Below, piece after piece: positions 47,401-56,143 of a stretch of DNA of 64,000 bases (its first letter is position 1; the number at the start of each line of letters is the position of its first letter). The position numbers were made by a program, and so were the translations under genes. The stretch spans positions 11,626,936 to 11,690,935 of the forward strand of contig NC_079892.1 of assembly GCF_024868665.1 (NCBI RefSeq), read 5' to 3'. Origin of the DNA: Triplophysa rosa (lineage: Eukaryota > Chordata > Actinopteri > Cypriniformes > Nemacheilidae). The notes under the pieces are model-generated. The model was given only the letters and a program-made list of their open reading frames with translations, ran no database searches and was not told the DNA's origin.

Positions 47401-50050
47401 GTAAATGATGACAGAATTGTCATTTTTGGGTGAACTATCCATTTCTCTCTCTCTTCAAAAGATATGTGCAAAAATCGGCTGGAATCAAACCTAAACATGC
47501 AAAATATTGATTTGTGTACAGGCAGAAAGCTAAGTTTTTAACACCTCATTTGACATATATAAACCAGGACCTTTCACCTGGATTAAACACAAAACAGTCC
47601 TTTGGTATATTATTGATTGTATGGTAATAAACAAATGTTTGTCTTACCAAAGAGCTCTTGTGAACTAGGGCCTGTTGTGGGGTCCGGTGCGCTCCACATG
47701 AGATAACTACTGTTGCTCCGTCTGGGCATATCCGGAGAAGAGCCCGAAGCCAAAAGCCCTCTGGAAAACATTCTCAAGGCGTCACACCAAGAGCTGGAGG
47801 ATCCGTAGATGGAGCTGCCATCCGTCCATGCAGTCACATGATTCAACTAAAAAAATGATGGGGTAGTTGAATGTCAACTGAAGTACTGTAAGGTTACAGG
47901 GTCTCCACATACACATGTCCTGTCATTTACGTTACCTGTGCGCGGGGGTTGTTGGGACTTTTTCCTGTGCTGTCATCCCATGCTGCTCTTTGAAATGGAA
48001 GCAGGACTGGTTTTGAGGAGTTGGAACCAAAAACAGGGTCGTCTTTTTGGACTTCAATATGCATGAACTCAGGGGGGCAACCGGGTCGTCGGGATTCTGA
48101 GATCTCGGACCATACGTGATAACCTAATAGGTTAACAAAAAGCATGTGCAAACAATGCATTCAAATAATTTCCTTCTGAATAAATTTCAATAAATTGTAA
48201 CAGTCCGGAAGTAAAAGTCACATTCATTTTCTCCATGCGGAAATTGTTTTTAAAGATAATAACCTTGAAAGACAAACACACCATTCACTCAAGATTAGCA
48301 AAGCAGAACGCAGCAAGCAGTCGTTTCCTACACATCAGTTTGGAGTGAAATGTGTTTGAATTTGATCATGAAATAGACTTTTTGAGAGATTTTACGACGA
48401 ATTTATAGCCATTATAATTGGTTTACAAATCACAAGTCATCCAAGTTGACCACTGCACTTGCTTGCCAGTGATACGCGGAGGTTGCCATGTCCTCATATG
48501 AAATTTAATAGATTCTACAATTTTGTTTTTTATTTCTATTTTTAATAAAAATAGTTGTTTGTCCTACATTTTTGTTAATGCATTTTAGGCCTATAGTTAC
48601 AGCCTATTTAAAAAAAGTTTCAGCCTATTTGCGCCTTGCCCATCCCAGTTTATCACAATACCAAAAATCATCTTTGCAGCCAAAAACAGCCAAAATAATT
48701 GCTCTCACTCGCTGACATTTAAACACTGTTTGTCTGTATCATTTTTTTCATCTGCAGCGTGCCTTGCTTCCAAGTGTTGGCCTTATGAGCCTATAAGATA
48801 GACATGTGTATAAATAAAGCTTCTTTGTGGCACTCTAAATCTTCTACTATAGCATTAAAACTTTGGTTTTAAGTTTAAGGTACTTGAAGGCAAAATACTT
48901 TCAGAAACTGTGAAACCATGAAAGACTTGGCTGTGTTTCAGTCAGCAGGTTGCATCTTGAATCAATGAAGGATCACTCACCGAAGGCCACAGAGAGAACA
49001 GTTCTGTTTTTGTGGGACAGGAGACCGGACTGGCCACTCATGGCAGTGTTGCTAATGCGGCGGGGGTTGGGCAGGTTCGGCTCCTGTCGGGGCTGATAAA
49101 CTCCATCAGCGTACTGCGCCGGCAGGAGGCGCACTAGAGCTGAATCTGCAGGAGCAACAAGGTCATCTTTAGAAATCAGTTCAAAGTTTTTTTTTAAGAT
49201 AAATGATTACTATCCCACTCACTCGCTGCCCCTCGGCCATGATATGCCAGATTATTGTACCACCCGTCGGACCTCTGAACTTCCCAGGTAATGGCAGAAT
49301 CGGCACCTGTTTGGTACAAAGCAGGTGGATCAAAAGCAATTTGGCAACAGTTTTTTATGTATGTGTATGTAAAAGCAGGATACAGAGTTTCAAAACATTT
49401 TAGCAGTTTAACTATTTGTATATAGACAATTATAAAGACATAAGTAAAATATAATATAATTTTGCAATAATATATAATATAATACAAAAATAAATATGTT
49501 ATTGTATTCACTTTACAATAATATACTATAAATATTAAATTGATTTATTATATAATAATAATAATAATAACTATAACAATGATGTCTTATAATTTATTAC
49601 AATTACGAAATAATAATAGAATTCATCATATTTTTAACATTACAAATTAGCATACCAATTTAACTCAATACTGTAACTGAAAATAAATGTTATAATAAAA
49701 CATGCGCCCTGTAATGCGAGCACTGGAGCCGACTCCACAATCAAAATGATGATTCATTTTATCCAAGCATGACCTGAATATGTTTTAAAGATCTTCAAAT
49801 AAAGGAAATCTAACGTTTTGTAACCAAACCTAAAATAGTGCAGGACATCTATGTCATTATTATTTTGTTTGAACTTTTAACGAAAACTTATTTCATTTTA
49901 AGGTTTAATTTCCAATGTGTTGACAGACCACCGTAAAATAAATAAATAAACAACACTGTACTCACAAATAGCTCTATAGAGAACAAGCAGCGCAGTTAAA
50001 CGTCTCCAGAGGACCTCAAACAAACCCATTCTTGCGAACCAATGAAGCAT
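29491..50050 (-). CDS. duox: Dual oxidase (DUOX), complete, 33 coding exons
   Basis: Produces hydrogen peroxide from NADPH and oxygen at the apical membrane (epithelial defence, thyroid hormone synthesis). Exons, 5' to 3': 50050-49966, 49306-49223, 49145-48981, 48123-47936, 47846-47648, 46467-46301, 46127-46067, 44635-44539, 43611-43521, 43295-43193, 43107-42941, 42847-42672, 42564-42446, 42368-42228, 41450-41337, 41252-41053, 40975-40790, 40723-40510, 39255-39162, 38551-38391, 38282-38216, 38145-38071, 35813-35635, 35469-35239, 34910-34811, 34712-34663, 34563-34436, 32392-32239, 32054-31822, 31762-31604, 30293-30138, 29913-29785, 29613-29491. All phases join; 4596 bp gives 1531 residues (human DUOX1 has 1551), ending HHYENF. 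A second in-frame ATG at 50029 has the better Kozak context and opens directly into the signal peptide. Two exons are duplicated in intron 27 (separate entry). Confidence 0.95.
31023..31566. repeat. TTAA-bounded MITE, family B, copy 2 (duox intron 30)
   Basis: Reverse-complement orientation relative to 14103-14647; the ends are TTAAAGGGGTCATATGAC and CATACGACCCCTTTAA. It lies about 40 bp from the donor of exon 30. With the truncated copy at 36694-36993 (opposite orientation, intron 22) it forms an inverted pair across exons 23-30. Confidence 0.85.
32753..33012. repeat. Family A MITE in duox intron 27
   Basis: It starts TTAAAGGGACAGTTCACCC; both internal arms are present (cggtaaccaaacaacggcgg and its complement ccgctgttgttcggttacc). 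The right end is replaced by atgtatcgagatacatttac. Confidence 0.8.
33082..33744 (-). pseudogene. Duplicated duox cassette in intron 27 (pseudo-exons 25', 26', partial 24')
   Basis: This 663-bp copy of 34627-35289 (constant offset 1545 bp) is about 98% identical outside a 24-bp inversion. It keeps a copy of exon 25 (33266-33365; identical protein), a copy of exon 26 (33118-33167; one Trp codon changed to Cys, Thr to Met) and the 3' part of exon 24 with its donor (33694-33744) but without an acceptor. Both complete pseudo-exons keep AG/GT splice signals. Spliced between exons 27 and 28 they would be read in the wrong frame and reach TGA within 26', so inclusion would be destructive. Confidence 0.9.
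33980..34295. repeat. Tc1-like remnant in duox intron 27
   Basis: It begins ctatggacaaaagtgttggg, a common Tc1-like terminus, and contains cagacctgaacccagctgaa, which in the plus-strand frame resembles the PDLNPAEH motif of Tc1 transposases. Too short and broken to code. It separates the two copies of the duox cassette. Confidence 0.6.
36231..36340. repeat. 53-bp tandem duplication in duox intron 22
   Basis: The unit beginning tggcagcagactgacagtgg is repeated directly at 36231 and 36284, with few changes (aaaggatgcttcgg versus aacagatgctccgg). Non-coding. Confidence 0.85.
36541..36693 (+). repeat. tRNA-derived SINE in duox intron 22
   Basis: The head has Pol III promoter boxes, A (tagctcagttggtagagc) and B (gggttcgatccc). 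The tail reads gtaagtcgctttggataaaa then gcatctgccaaatgcataaa, a tail common to fish tRNA SINEs. The T-arm does not fold with a 7-nt loop, so this is not a functional tRNA. Degraded relatives of the tail occur near 32520, 45255 and 58675. Confidence 0.85.
36694..36993. repeat. Family B MITE, left-truncated (duox intron 22)
   Basis: It matches 14103-14647 from tgcaatatggtaagaggcgt onward to the right end CATATGACCCCTTTAA. The left truncation coincides with the end of the SINE. Confidence 0.8.
38617..39119. repeat. TIR element C, copy 1 (duox intron 19)
   Basis: The ends are ctgcgtccgaaattgcatac and, inverted, gtacgcgattttggacacag. The interior carries gtcatgtgacccgcatgctc and ccatccgggtatttctcgcc. 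A diverged copy lies in opposite orientation at about 43838-44350. Non-coding DNA-transposon derivative. Confidence 0.8.
39162..40723 (-). other. duox: duox exons 18-19: EF-hand calcium switch
   Basis: Two EF-hands that make DUOX activity calcium-dependent. EF-hand 1 (residues about 831-842) reads [12 protein letters not shown], with canonical ligands at loop positions 1, 3, 5, 9 and 12. EF-hand 2 (about 867-878) reads [12 protein letters not shown] and has Lys at loop position 3, where human DUOX1/2 have Asp; ligands 1, 5, 9 and 12 are kept. A hAT-like insertion (39899-40391) sits in the intron between these two exons. Confidence 0.92.
39899..40391. mobile_element. hAT-like element with perfect 8-bp TSD (duox intron 18)
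   Basis: Same family as 28227-28714: start CAGTGTTGGGTGTAACTAGT, end CTTGCCCAACACTG. An exact 8-bp duplication, cttgagct, is found at 39891-39898 and 40392-40399. Confidence 0.9.
43838..44350. repeat. TIR element C, copy 2 (duox intron 8)
   Basis: Reverse-complement relative of 38617-39119: it starts ctgcgtcagaaatcgcctaa and ends cacagtatgcgatttcggtc, with shared interior (gaaatacccggatggtctac; gggtcacatgaccataaaac). It flanks exons 9-19 together with copy 1. Confidence 0.78.
45465..45885. repeat. AT-rich minisatellite in duox intron 7
   Basis: About 420 bp of degenerate tandem units of roughly 12-13 bp, consensus near acgctttaaaaa (variants aatgctttaaac, aacgttaaaaac). Higher-order repeats of about 65-70 bp are visible (aaaaacgctttaaatacgtt recurs). 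Non-coding. Confidence 0.88.
46996..47443. repeat. Family A MITE, long variant (duox intron 5)
   Basis: It begins TTAAAGGGATAGTTAAAAT and ends ttgggtgaactatcc. Internal inverted pairs such as ggtgccccagaaatctcagt and actgagatttctggtgcacc are present. Confidence 0.82.
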
Positions 50051-50835
50051 CTCGCCACCTGTGCAAGAATGCGCACTTCAGAGAAAACACTACACACCGT
50101 TCTGTACTGTGTGTTACAGAAACAGAAAGTGAAGAACAATCATCAATCAAAGAAATGCAAAACACAAAATAACAGCGTTCAACTCACCAGTCGTTGGCTA
50201 TGAAGTCCAATGGGAGTAGATTAAAGAGGAAAGCCTCTAAATGAGGCGTGAAAGAAAGATCTGTCCCACATTCAGATCTGACCGTTCACTCTTATGCTGA
50301 AGGGGTGGTCAAGAGCGGTTAACGCCTCTATTTTCTGGAAATACCAATCAATGCAAATCAAAGCTATAATTAGTAAACGCGAGCGTTTAAAAGATGCGCG
50401 CCGACCTGCTCATCTTATTCCCCACGCGCACCTTTCCCTCAAGGCGCTCGAGCTTGCATACAGGTAAATTACGTCGCAGCATTTGGTTGGCTAGAGCTTT
50501 GTTCAGGTCTATTAAGTAACAGTCCGTTTTTTGGAAGATCCGATGTCCTTTGATTTACAGTGTCAATCCGCGTATCATCTTTCACGCGCGCAATCGCAGC
50601 CAGGTGCGCTCACCTGCGCCGGGATCGCTTTACCGGAGCCTGTATTTATTTGCGCTATAACGGGCTGTTTTAAGAGTAGACATTTCTGTGCCTATAGCTA
50701 GTGGGTGTTTTTTTGAAGTTTTGTTTAGAATTTTAAAAGAAGCAATATGAAGAAGTGAGATATGGACTGTTATCTGTGATCTGCAGGTAACTGAGCCGTT
50801 GGCCAACACTGTGCTGCTTTCAGCTTCAGAGAAAG
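50051..50835. promoter_or_regulatory. Shared divergent duox/duoxa 5' region
   Basis: Only 785 bp separate the two start codons, which point away from each other. Visible motifs: a CCAAT box at 50344-50348 immediately followed by a perfect octamer ATGCAAAT at 50351-50358, and a CpG-richer patch at about 50390-50640. 5' non-coding exons of both genes probably lie here, because an AG just upstream of the duox start (ttgcacag|g) could be an acceptor. Head-to-head DUOX/DUOXA promoters are known in mammals; the specific sites here are inference. Confidence 0.7.
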
Positions 50836-53800
50836 ATGACTTTCTACGATGGTATTTACCCGTTTTATCCGCTACAAAGGAGCTCGTTCATCATCGACAT
50901 CAGCCTCCTGGTTGTGATTCTGGTTTTCTCGGTTTTGGCTGTCAGCTTCCTGCTCATCCTGCCGGGAATACGTGGCAAGTCGGTGAGTGCTGCTCACTTA
51001 CTTTGTCTAGAACTGTGTGAAGTCCTTTAATGGTGTTTTTTAGCATCTTATTCCACATCTCAAACCATTTTTGTTAAATGTATCGTATATTAATGTTAGG
51101 TTCTTCAGATTTGTTTTGGGGTTCTTTAAGGTCACAGAAATAACTTTTTTATTCATTTGTCTTTTATTTGTTCATTTTTATTTGTAAGGGGGAAGGGGTT
51201 GGTTGGTTCTGTTCTGTTAAATATGAAGTCGAGGACAGTTGCAAACCTTTGATATGAAATAGATTTGGTGACTTGAAAACAGAAAAACTAATAATTGTTT
51301 TTTTTGTTGCAGAGACTGTTCTGGATGTTCAGGATAATCACGAGTTTATTCATTGGAATTGTTTTAGTTGGTAAGTATCTTTAAATTATTTTTCATGGCA
51401 TTTGTTTCCAGGTGTGGATGGGAAATTCCAGCGTTATGGATGTGACATTTTCAGGCAAAACTTGAAATATAAACTCTTAGAGAGTGTATTTATTACCAAT
51501 ATATTGAATGATCTGTTTATATTTGACTAAACCTTTAAAAAGGGAGTCCAGACATCAGAGAAATATCAGTCTATGAACACGTTTTCTATTTTAAGGGAAA
51601 GAAAAATTCATGCGTTGTGGAAGTGACAATTAACTGAAAATGGAAAACTATGCTGTAATAACCAAATAGTACTTTCAAAACTTGAATCCACCAAATATCT
51701 GACCTATCAGTAGTGAAAAGCGATTGATATTTCATTTTAAGGTTGACATTTGCATAGTATTGCCCATACACTAGTAACTGTAAAAAGTTTTTGGACACAT
51801 TTGGACAACCAGGTCTCCAGATATGTCAGTTTCAACAGAACAAATGCATACTGTATTTGTAAAACGTTTGCTTGTGCTATATTTTGTTACGCAATGACAT
51901 TTGGTGTCCAAATTCTGTGGTTACCATATATCCTTATGCTGAACTCAGTAGTAGACGCTGTGTAGCTTGAACAAATAGGTCTGTACACGCTATCCAGCTA
52001 TCTAATATGATTGTATAAGAGCCACTGAGCTCGTGTAACTGGCTGTAAACTCTTTCCGTTCACTCAAGGGCTGAATTTTACTGGAGACTGGGCTGAAGCC
52101 AGAGTGAAGGCCAATACCTCCTACAAATCCTTCAGTAATGCAGTGGTGTCAGCTGAGGTGGGTCTGCATGTTGGGCTGTATGGAATCAACATCACACTCC
52201 GAGGTGAGTCACTTTCAGTACTGTATTTACATCATCATAATGAAAATATTACGTCATGTAATAAATCCTAGACTCAGTTCTGTTATGTAACACATACTTT
52301 TTACAATCCAGACCAATTATGTGGATACAATAGTCCTGCCTTACATTTGTTCTTGTTGAATGGCCTGTTTCACATTAGATTGCAAAAGTAAAATGGGTTG
52401 CGGGTGTGTTTCATGTTGAATTTAATTAAAAGGAAATCAAAATTCCCATAACTCACTCAAGTGTTGTTCCAAACCTGGATCAATTTCCTTCTTTCTTAAC
52501 CATTTATTTTCATATAATGAAAGTGAATGGAGACTGGAGCCATCTAAAATTAAAAAAGCTAAAAAGAGGTCCATACGATTGTGTCTTATATTCTTCTGAA
52601 GTCAATCGATAGTTGTCTTCCAATATGATCACTTTTTAAATTTAATTTGTTTTAATAAAAAGCTATTTTAAAGATTTACAGTACCATTCATTCTCATTAA
52701 GTGGTAGGATATTCTTAAAAATAACTTTTTTTTGTTCAATGACTTTTTAGCAACAGTTTTGTGAACTATTACTTTATGATAATTAAACTACCATATTTCA
52801 GATTTAAGATCATTAAACTAAACTGCAAGCAACTGCAATTTCACAGAAGTTCAATTTTATGTACTGTATATAGTGTGTGTGATGACTTTATTTTATTTTT
52901 CCTTTACATGCACATATGTTAATATTTTAAAATCTGGCCCTATACAGGACATCCCGTATCACAGATAAATGAGACCATAGACTACAATGAAATCTTCAGG
53001 TGGTCCGCAGACATGGATGACCAGTATACCAATGCACTGGAGAGGGGTCTACCCAACCCCATCCTTTACATCGCAGAGAAATTCACCCGTAACAGCGCTT
53101 GTGGACTGATCTACCAATACAGATACTCTGGACGGTTTGCTTCAGCCAATCTGTGGTAAGCCACACCGATGCACAGACAGAACCAAAATCGAAACTACTT
53201 CCTATTCCAAGAATCTAAAATAAATGCTTTTCTATCACAGGACGGCTTTTTTCTGCTGGCTGGTGGCTAATATTCTCTTTTCAATGCCTGTCATCATCTA
53301 CGCCGGGTACATGATGATAGTCACGGCCGCTTTCATCTTCTTCTCCCTGGCTTCCTTCTCAACGATATACAACACGGCCCCGTGTGACTTCACTATAGGA
53401 GCAGATTCATTCAGAGCAAGCTACAGTCACTCATTTTGGCTCGCTTTGGCAACGGGTAAATGCTCCCTTAAAAGAAAATATACAACTTATTCAAATGATT
53501 AACCCTAACTCATGTTAAATAGGTCAAAATGACTTTTTCTATTCAGTCTTTTTTCATGATAATATTTTACCACAATTTTATGCATATGCAGTTTTATGGC
53601 AGAATTAACATGTTTTAAAGGTGCAATGTGTGATATTATAAAGGATCTATTGACAGAAATGCAATATACATGTAATATACATAACTATGTGTTCAGAGGT
53701 GTATAAAGACCTTACATAATGAAGCGTTATGTTTTTATTATCTTAGAATGAGCTATTTCTATCTACATACACCACGGGTCCCCTTACATGGAATTCTCCA

Positions 53801-54397
53801 TGTTGTTTCTACAGTAGCCCTAAACGGACAAACTGCTCTACAGAATGCATTTCGTAAATATGTTATCTTCTTCGGCAAAGGAGTAAAAACGTGACGACAT
53901 CTTTGATCTGTGATAGTCACCGTAGTGCTTTGAAAGGAAGGGGTGAGCAGTGGAGTGCGCCGTTGGTTGTAATTCACAACCTCACCACTAGATGCTGCTA
54001 AAACTCCACAGTGCACCTTTAATGTTTGACTTTGTTTACTTTTGTACAGTATACAATTTAGGTCCTAGAGGTCACTTGATGTCGACTGCGTAAAATCTTG
54101 CTTGTGATGCAGTTGAAAAACAATGTTGTGTTATGTTGGATTTCAGGTTTGTTGTGCGCTGTGATTGGATTGATGGTGGTGCTGTTGGGGTGTCTGTTTC
54201 CTGCGAAGATGAGAGAGGCATTTAGTGTTGGCGCTGACAGTGAGGATGAAGAATGTCGTACTGGTGAAGGCTACCTCAACAAAGGCTTTCTAGAGGGGGT
54301 GTTCTGTGAAGACATCCAACAGACGGGAAAAAGCAAGGAATCTCAGCAGATCACTACAATAACAGTGGGTTTCATGGCACGAAGAAACACAATTTAA
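50836..54397 (+). CDS. duoxa: Dual oxidase maturation factor (DUOXA)
   Basis: ER/plasma-membrane partner that lets DUOX leave the ER and produce peroxide. Exons: 50836-50982, 51313-51370, 52069-52203, 52948-53155, 53241-53455 and 54147-54397; phases join for 1014 bp, 337 residues (human DUOXA1 343, DUOXA2 320). The start [12 protein letters not shown] resembles the conserved N-terminus. Helix 1 is followed by [12 protein letters not shown]; an extracellular loop has sequons NFT, NTS, NIT and [27 protein letters not shown] and [12 protein letters not shown] are family signatures. [20 protein letters not shown] and [17 protein letters not shown] are further helices. The acidic tail ends at TAA 54395-54397. 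The last exon is uncertain: an acceptor at 54948 opens an exon with a short ORF and AATAAA at 55124, so the real C-terminus or 3' UTR may lie there. Confidence 0.92.
52430..52620. repeat. Partial family A MITE in duoxa intron 3
   Basis: It contains aactcactcaagtgttgttc followed by caaacctggat and ttccttctttctt, matching the left half of the family; the right half is not recognisable. Confidence 0.5.
53615..54022. repeat. TTAA-bounded MITE, family D, in duoxa intron 5
   Basis: Ends TTAAAGGTGCAATGTGTGAT and CCACAGTGCACCTTTAA are inverted and both coincide with TTAA. No coding capacity. It lies upstream of the last confidently placed duoxa exon. Confidence 0.75.
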
Positions 54398-54948
54398 TCT
54401 GTATTAGCTAGCTATTACATGTCATGAAAGGGAAAGTAAAGATTCTGTCATTATTTTCCACCATGATTCCAAACCAGACTTTAAAGAATCTTTACAGTTT
54501 TTTCAAGGCATATAGAGACCGGGGGAATCACACTCAAAAAGAAGCAAGCCTTCAAAAGCCGTATCTAAAAAAACTGAAAAACGGTCTTCAGTTGTAAACC
54601 ATGATACTAGCAATGCCTCGAATGCACAAAATCTTGAATGCAATGTAAATCACTTGGGATAAAATGTCACATTTGAGTAAAGACGCCCAATTTGGCCCAC
54701 AAGATATGCACCACCAGTTTTGAACTCAGCAAAACCATCCAACAAATGACCAAGCGATAAATATATTCGAGAGCTAACAGCCGAGCCCCTGATCACTCAA
54801 TGGAAATAAAGCCGTGAAAAGATTCTTTAAAACATAAAATTCAAATAATGCAAATCTCATTCACATCATGATTTACAATGCACACCAAGTCACTGCTGTT
54901 TGATTGAAAGTTTAATTGTATTTATTTTGTTCTCTCTTTCTTTACAGC

Positions 54949-55145
54949 GACTTTGAAGGACGTCTGCTTTTCACCCGCTCGCACTACTCGAACACCTGCT
55001 GACTGAATACCTGGGATCAGCTAAATATAATTTATAGACATTATACTGTATAGAATTGTTTTTCTTGTACCTGCGTATTGATATGTAAATATGTACATAA
55101 TACTACTTCAGAAATATGAAACAAATAAAACACAATCTCGAATGT
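54949..55145 (+). other. duoxa: Candidate terminal exon / 3' UTR of duoxa
   Basis: It is preceded by a good polypyrimidine tract and acceptor (ttctttacag) and contains AATAAA at 55124-55129. One frame reads DFEGRLLFTRSHYSNTC then stop, which looks protein-like but requires an upstream exon ending with two bases of a codon. No good donor with that phase was found in the exon at 54147, so either an exon was missed or this is 3' UTR. Confidence 0.5.
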
Positions 55146-56143
55146 CATCATTCTTTTCTTTTTCTATTATCCACTGTGATGATACCATAATGGAATTTAC
55201 AATAATGGCTTGTTGCGTTTTCAATATTTGCATAATAATAATTACTTTTGTAAGCCATCTGAGGAATGTGGAATTTAAAAAGTAACACAATTATGAAATC
55301 CAATGACTGGCTATTGCTTTTGTTCCTACTACTAAGATGTGAGCAAAGCTAAAAATGGTGTTAAATTGCTTTCTTATTAAAACGTAAAAATCACATATGC
55401 ATTTCAGTCTGCATTGATTCATTATGTCATTCATTCTGTAACATCATGCATAAACATGAATGGATTTCATTAGTTATATTTTACTCTTTAAATCAGGCAT
55501 GCTTATATCTACAGAAAAGCTTCATTCACAGTGTACAGTACCCATGTAGGTTAATTTATCACAGAGATATTGAAAACCTAATATACAATGCATACTATTT
55601 ATCAAACAGAACCGTTCTCTTTGGATTTTAGCATGCTTTAGTCAATTTACTAACCTTTGAGTTCGGGAAATGTGTGTTTTGAATTAATGTAGTGTATTAT
55701 TGTATTGCTAATGCCCAACATTATTTGATCATATGTGGCTTACAGTAGTTGTTTAACTCGAGCGCAGTCGCTTAAATATTTACAGATCTTCTGTAAAACC
55801 GAACAGAATTGAGTCTATTCTGTTTCAGTTCAAGAGGACTTTGGGCTTAAACCAAAGCCATATCATGTATATACAGTAGAAATTAATAAAACAAGCATCT
55901 ACTCTGGTAAAGAAAAACAATTTCTTTCATTCTCAAAATAAATGAGTAATAAAGAACAGCACGCCTTTGATACAAGAAATGATATGATTGAGTTCGTTTG
56001 TGTGTGTTCATGCACGTATCGCTACTGTATATCAAGCAAGTCATTGCTCTTCAATATGTTTCAGTCATTTTTTTTTTGGAAAGAACTGTAAACCTGTAAA
56101 CTTGTTTAACTTCACAGCAAAAATGTTCGCATTGTAGGGTTCA
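55146..56143. other. Convergent intergenic stretch duoxa / apba2
   Basis: No ORF of interest. It probably holds the apba2 3' UTR on the minus strand; no clear poly(A) signal for it was identified. AT-rich. Confidence 0.5.

Larger units (their letters stand above)
42446..49306 (-). other. duox: duox exons 2-13: peroxidase-homology ectodomain
   Basis: Residues about 29-567. They open with [19 protein letters not shown], the conserved start of the DUOX peroxidase-like domain, and include [76 protein letters not shown] and [15 protein letters not shown] motifs of animal heme peroxidases. In vertebrate DUOX this domain faces outward and is thought to support assembly rather than classic peroxidase turnover (family knowledge). 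The domain is followed in exons 14-15 by a first membrane segment ([20 protein letters not shown]). Several N-glycosylation sequons are visible (e.g. NRT, NTT). Confidence 0.92.
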
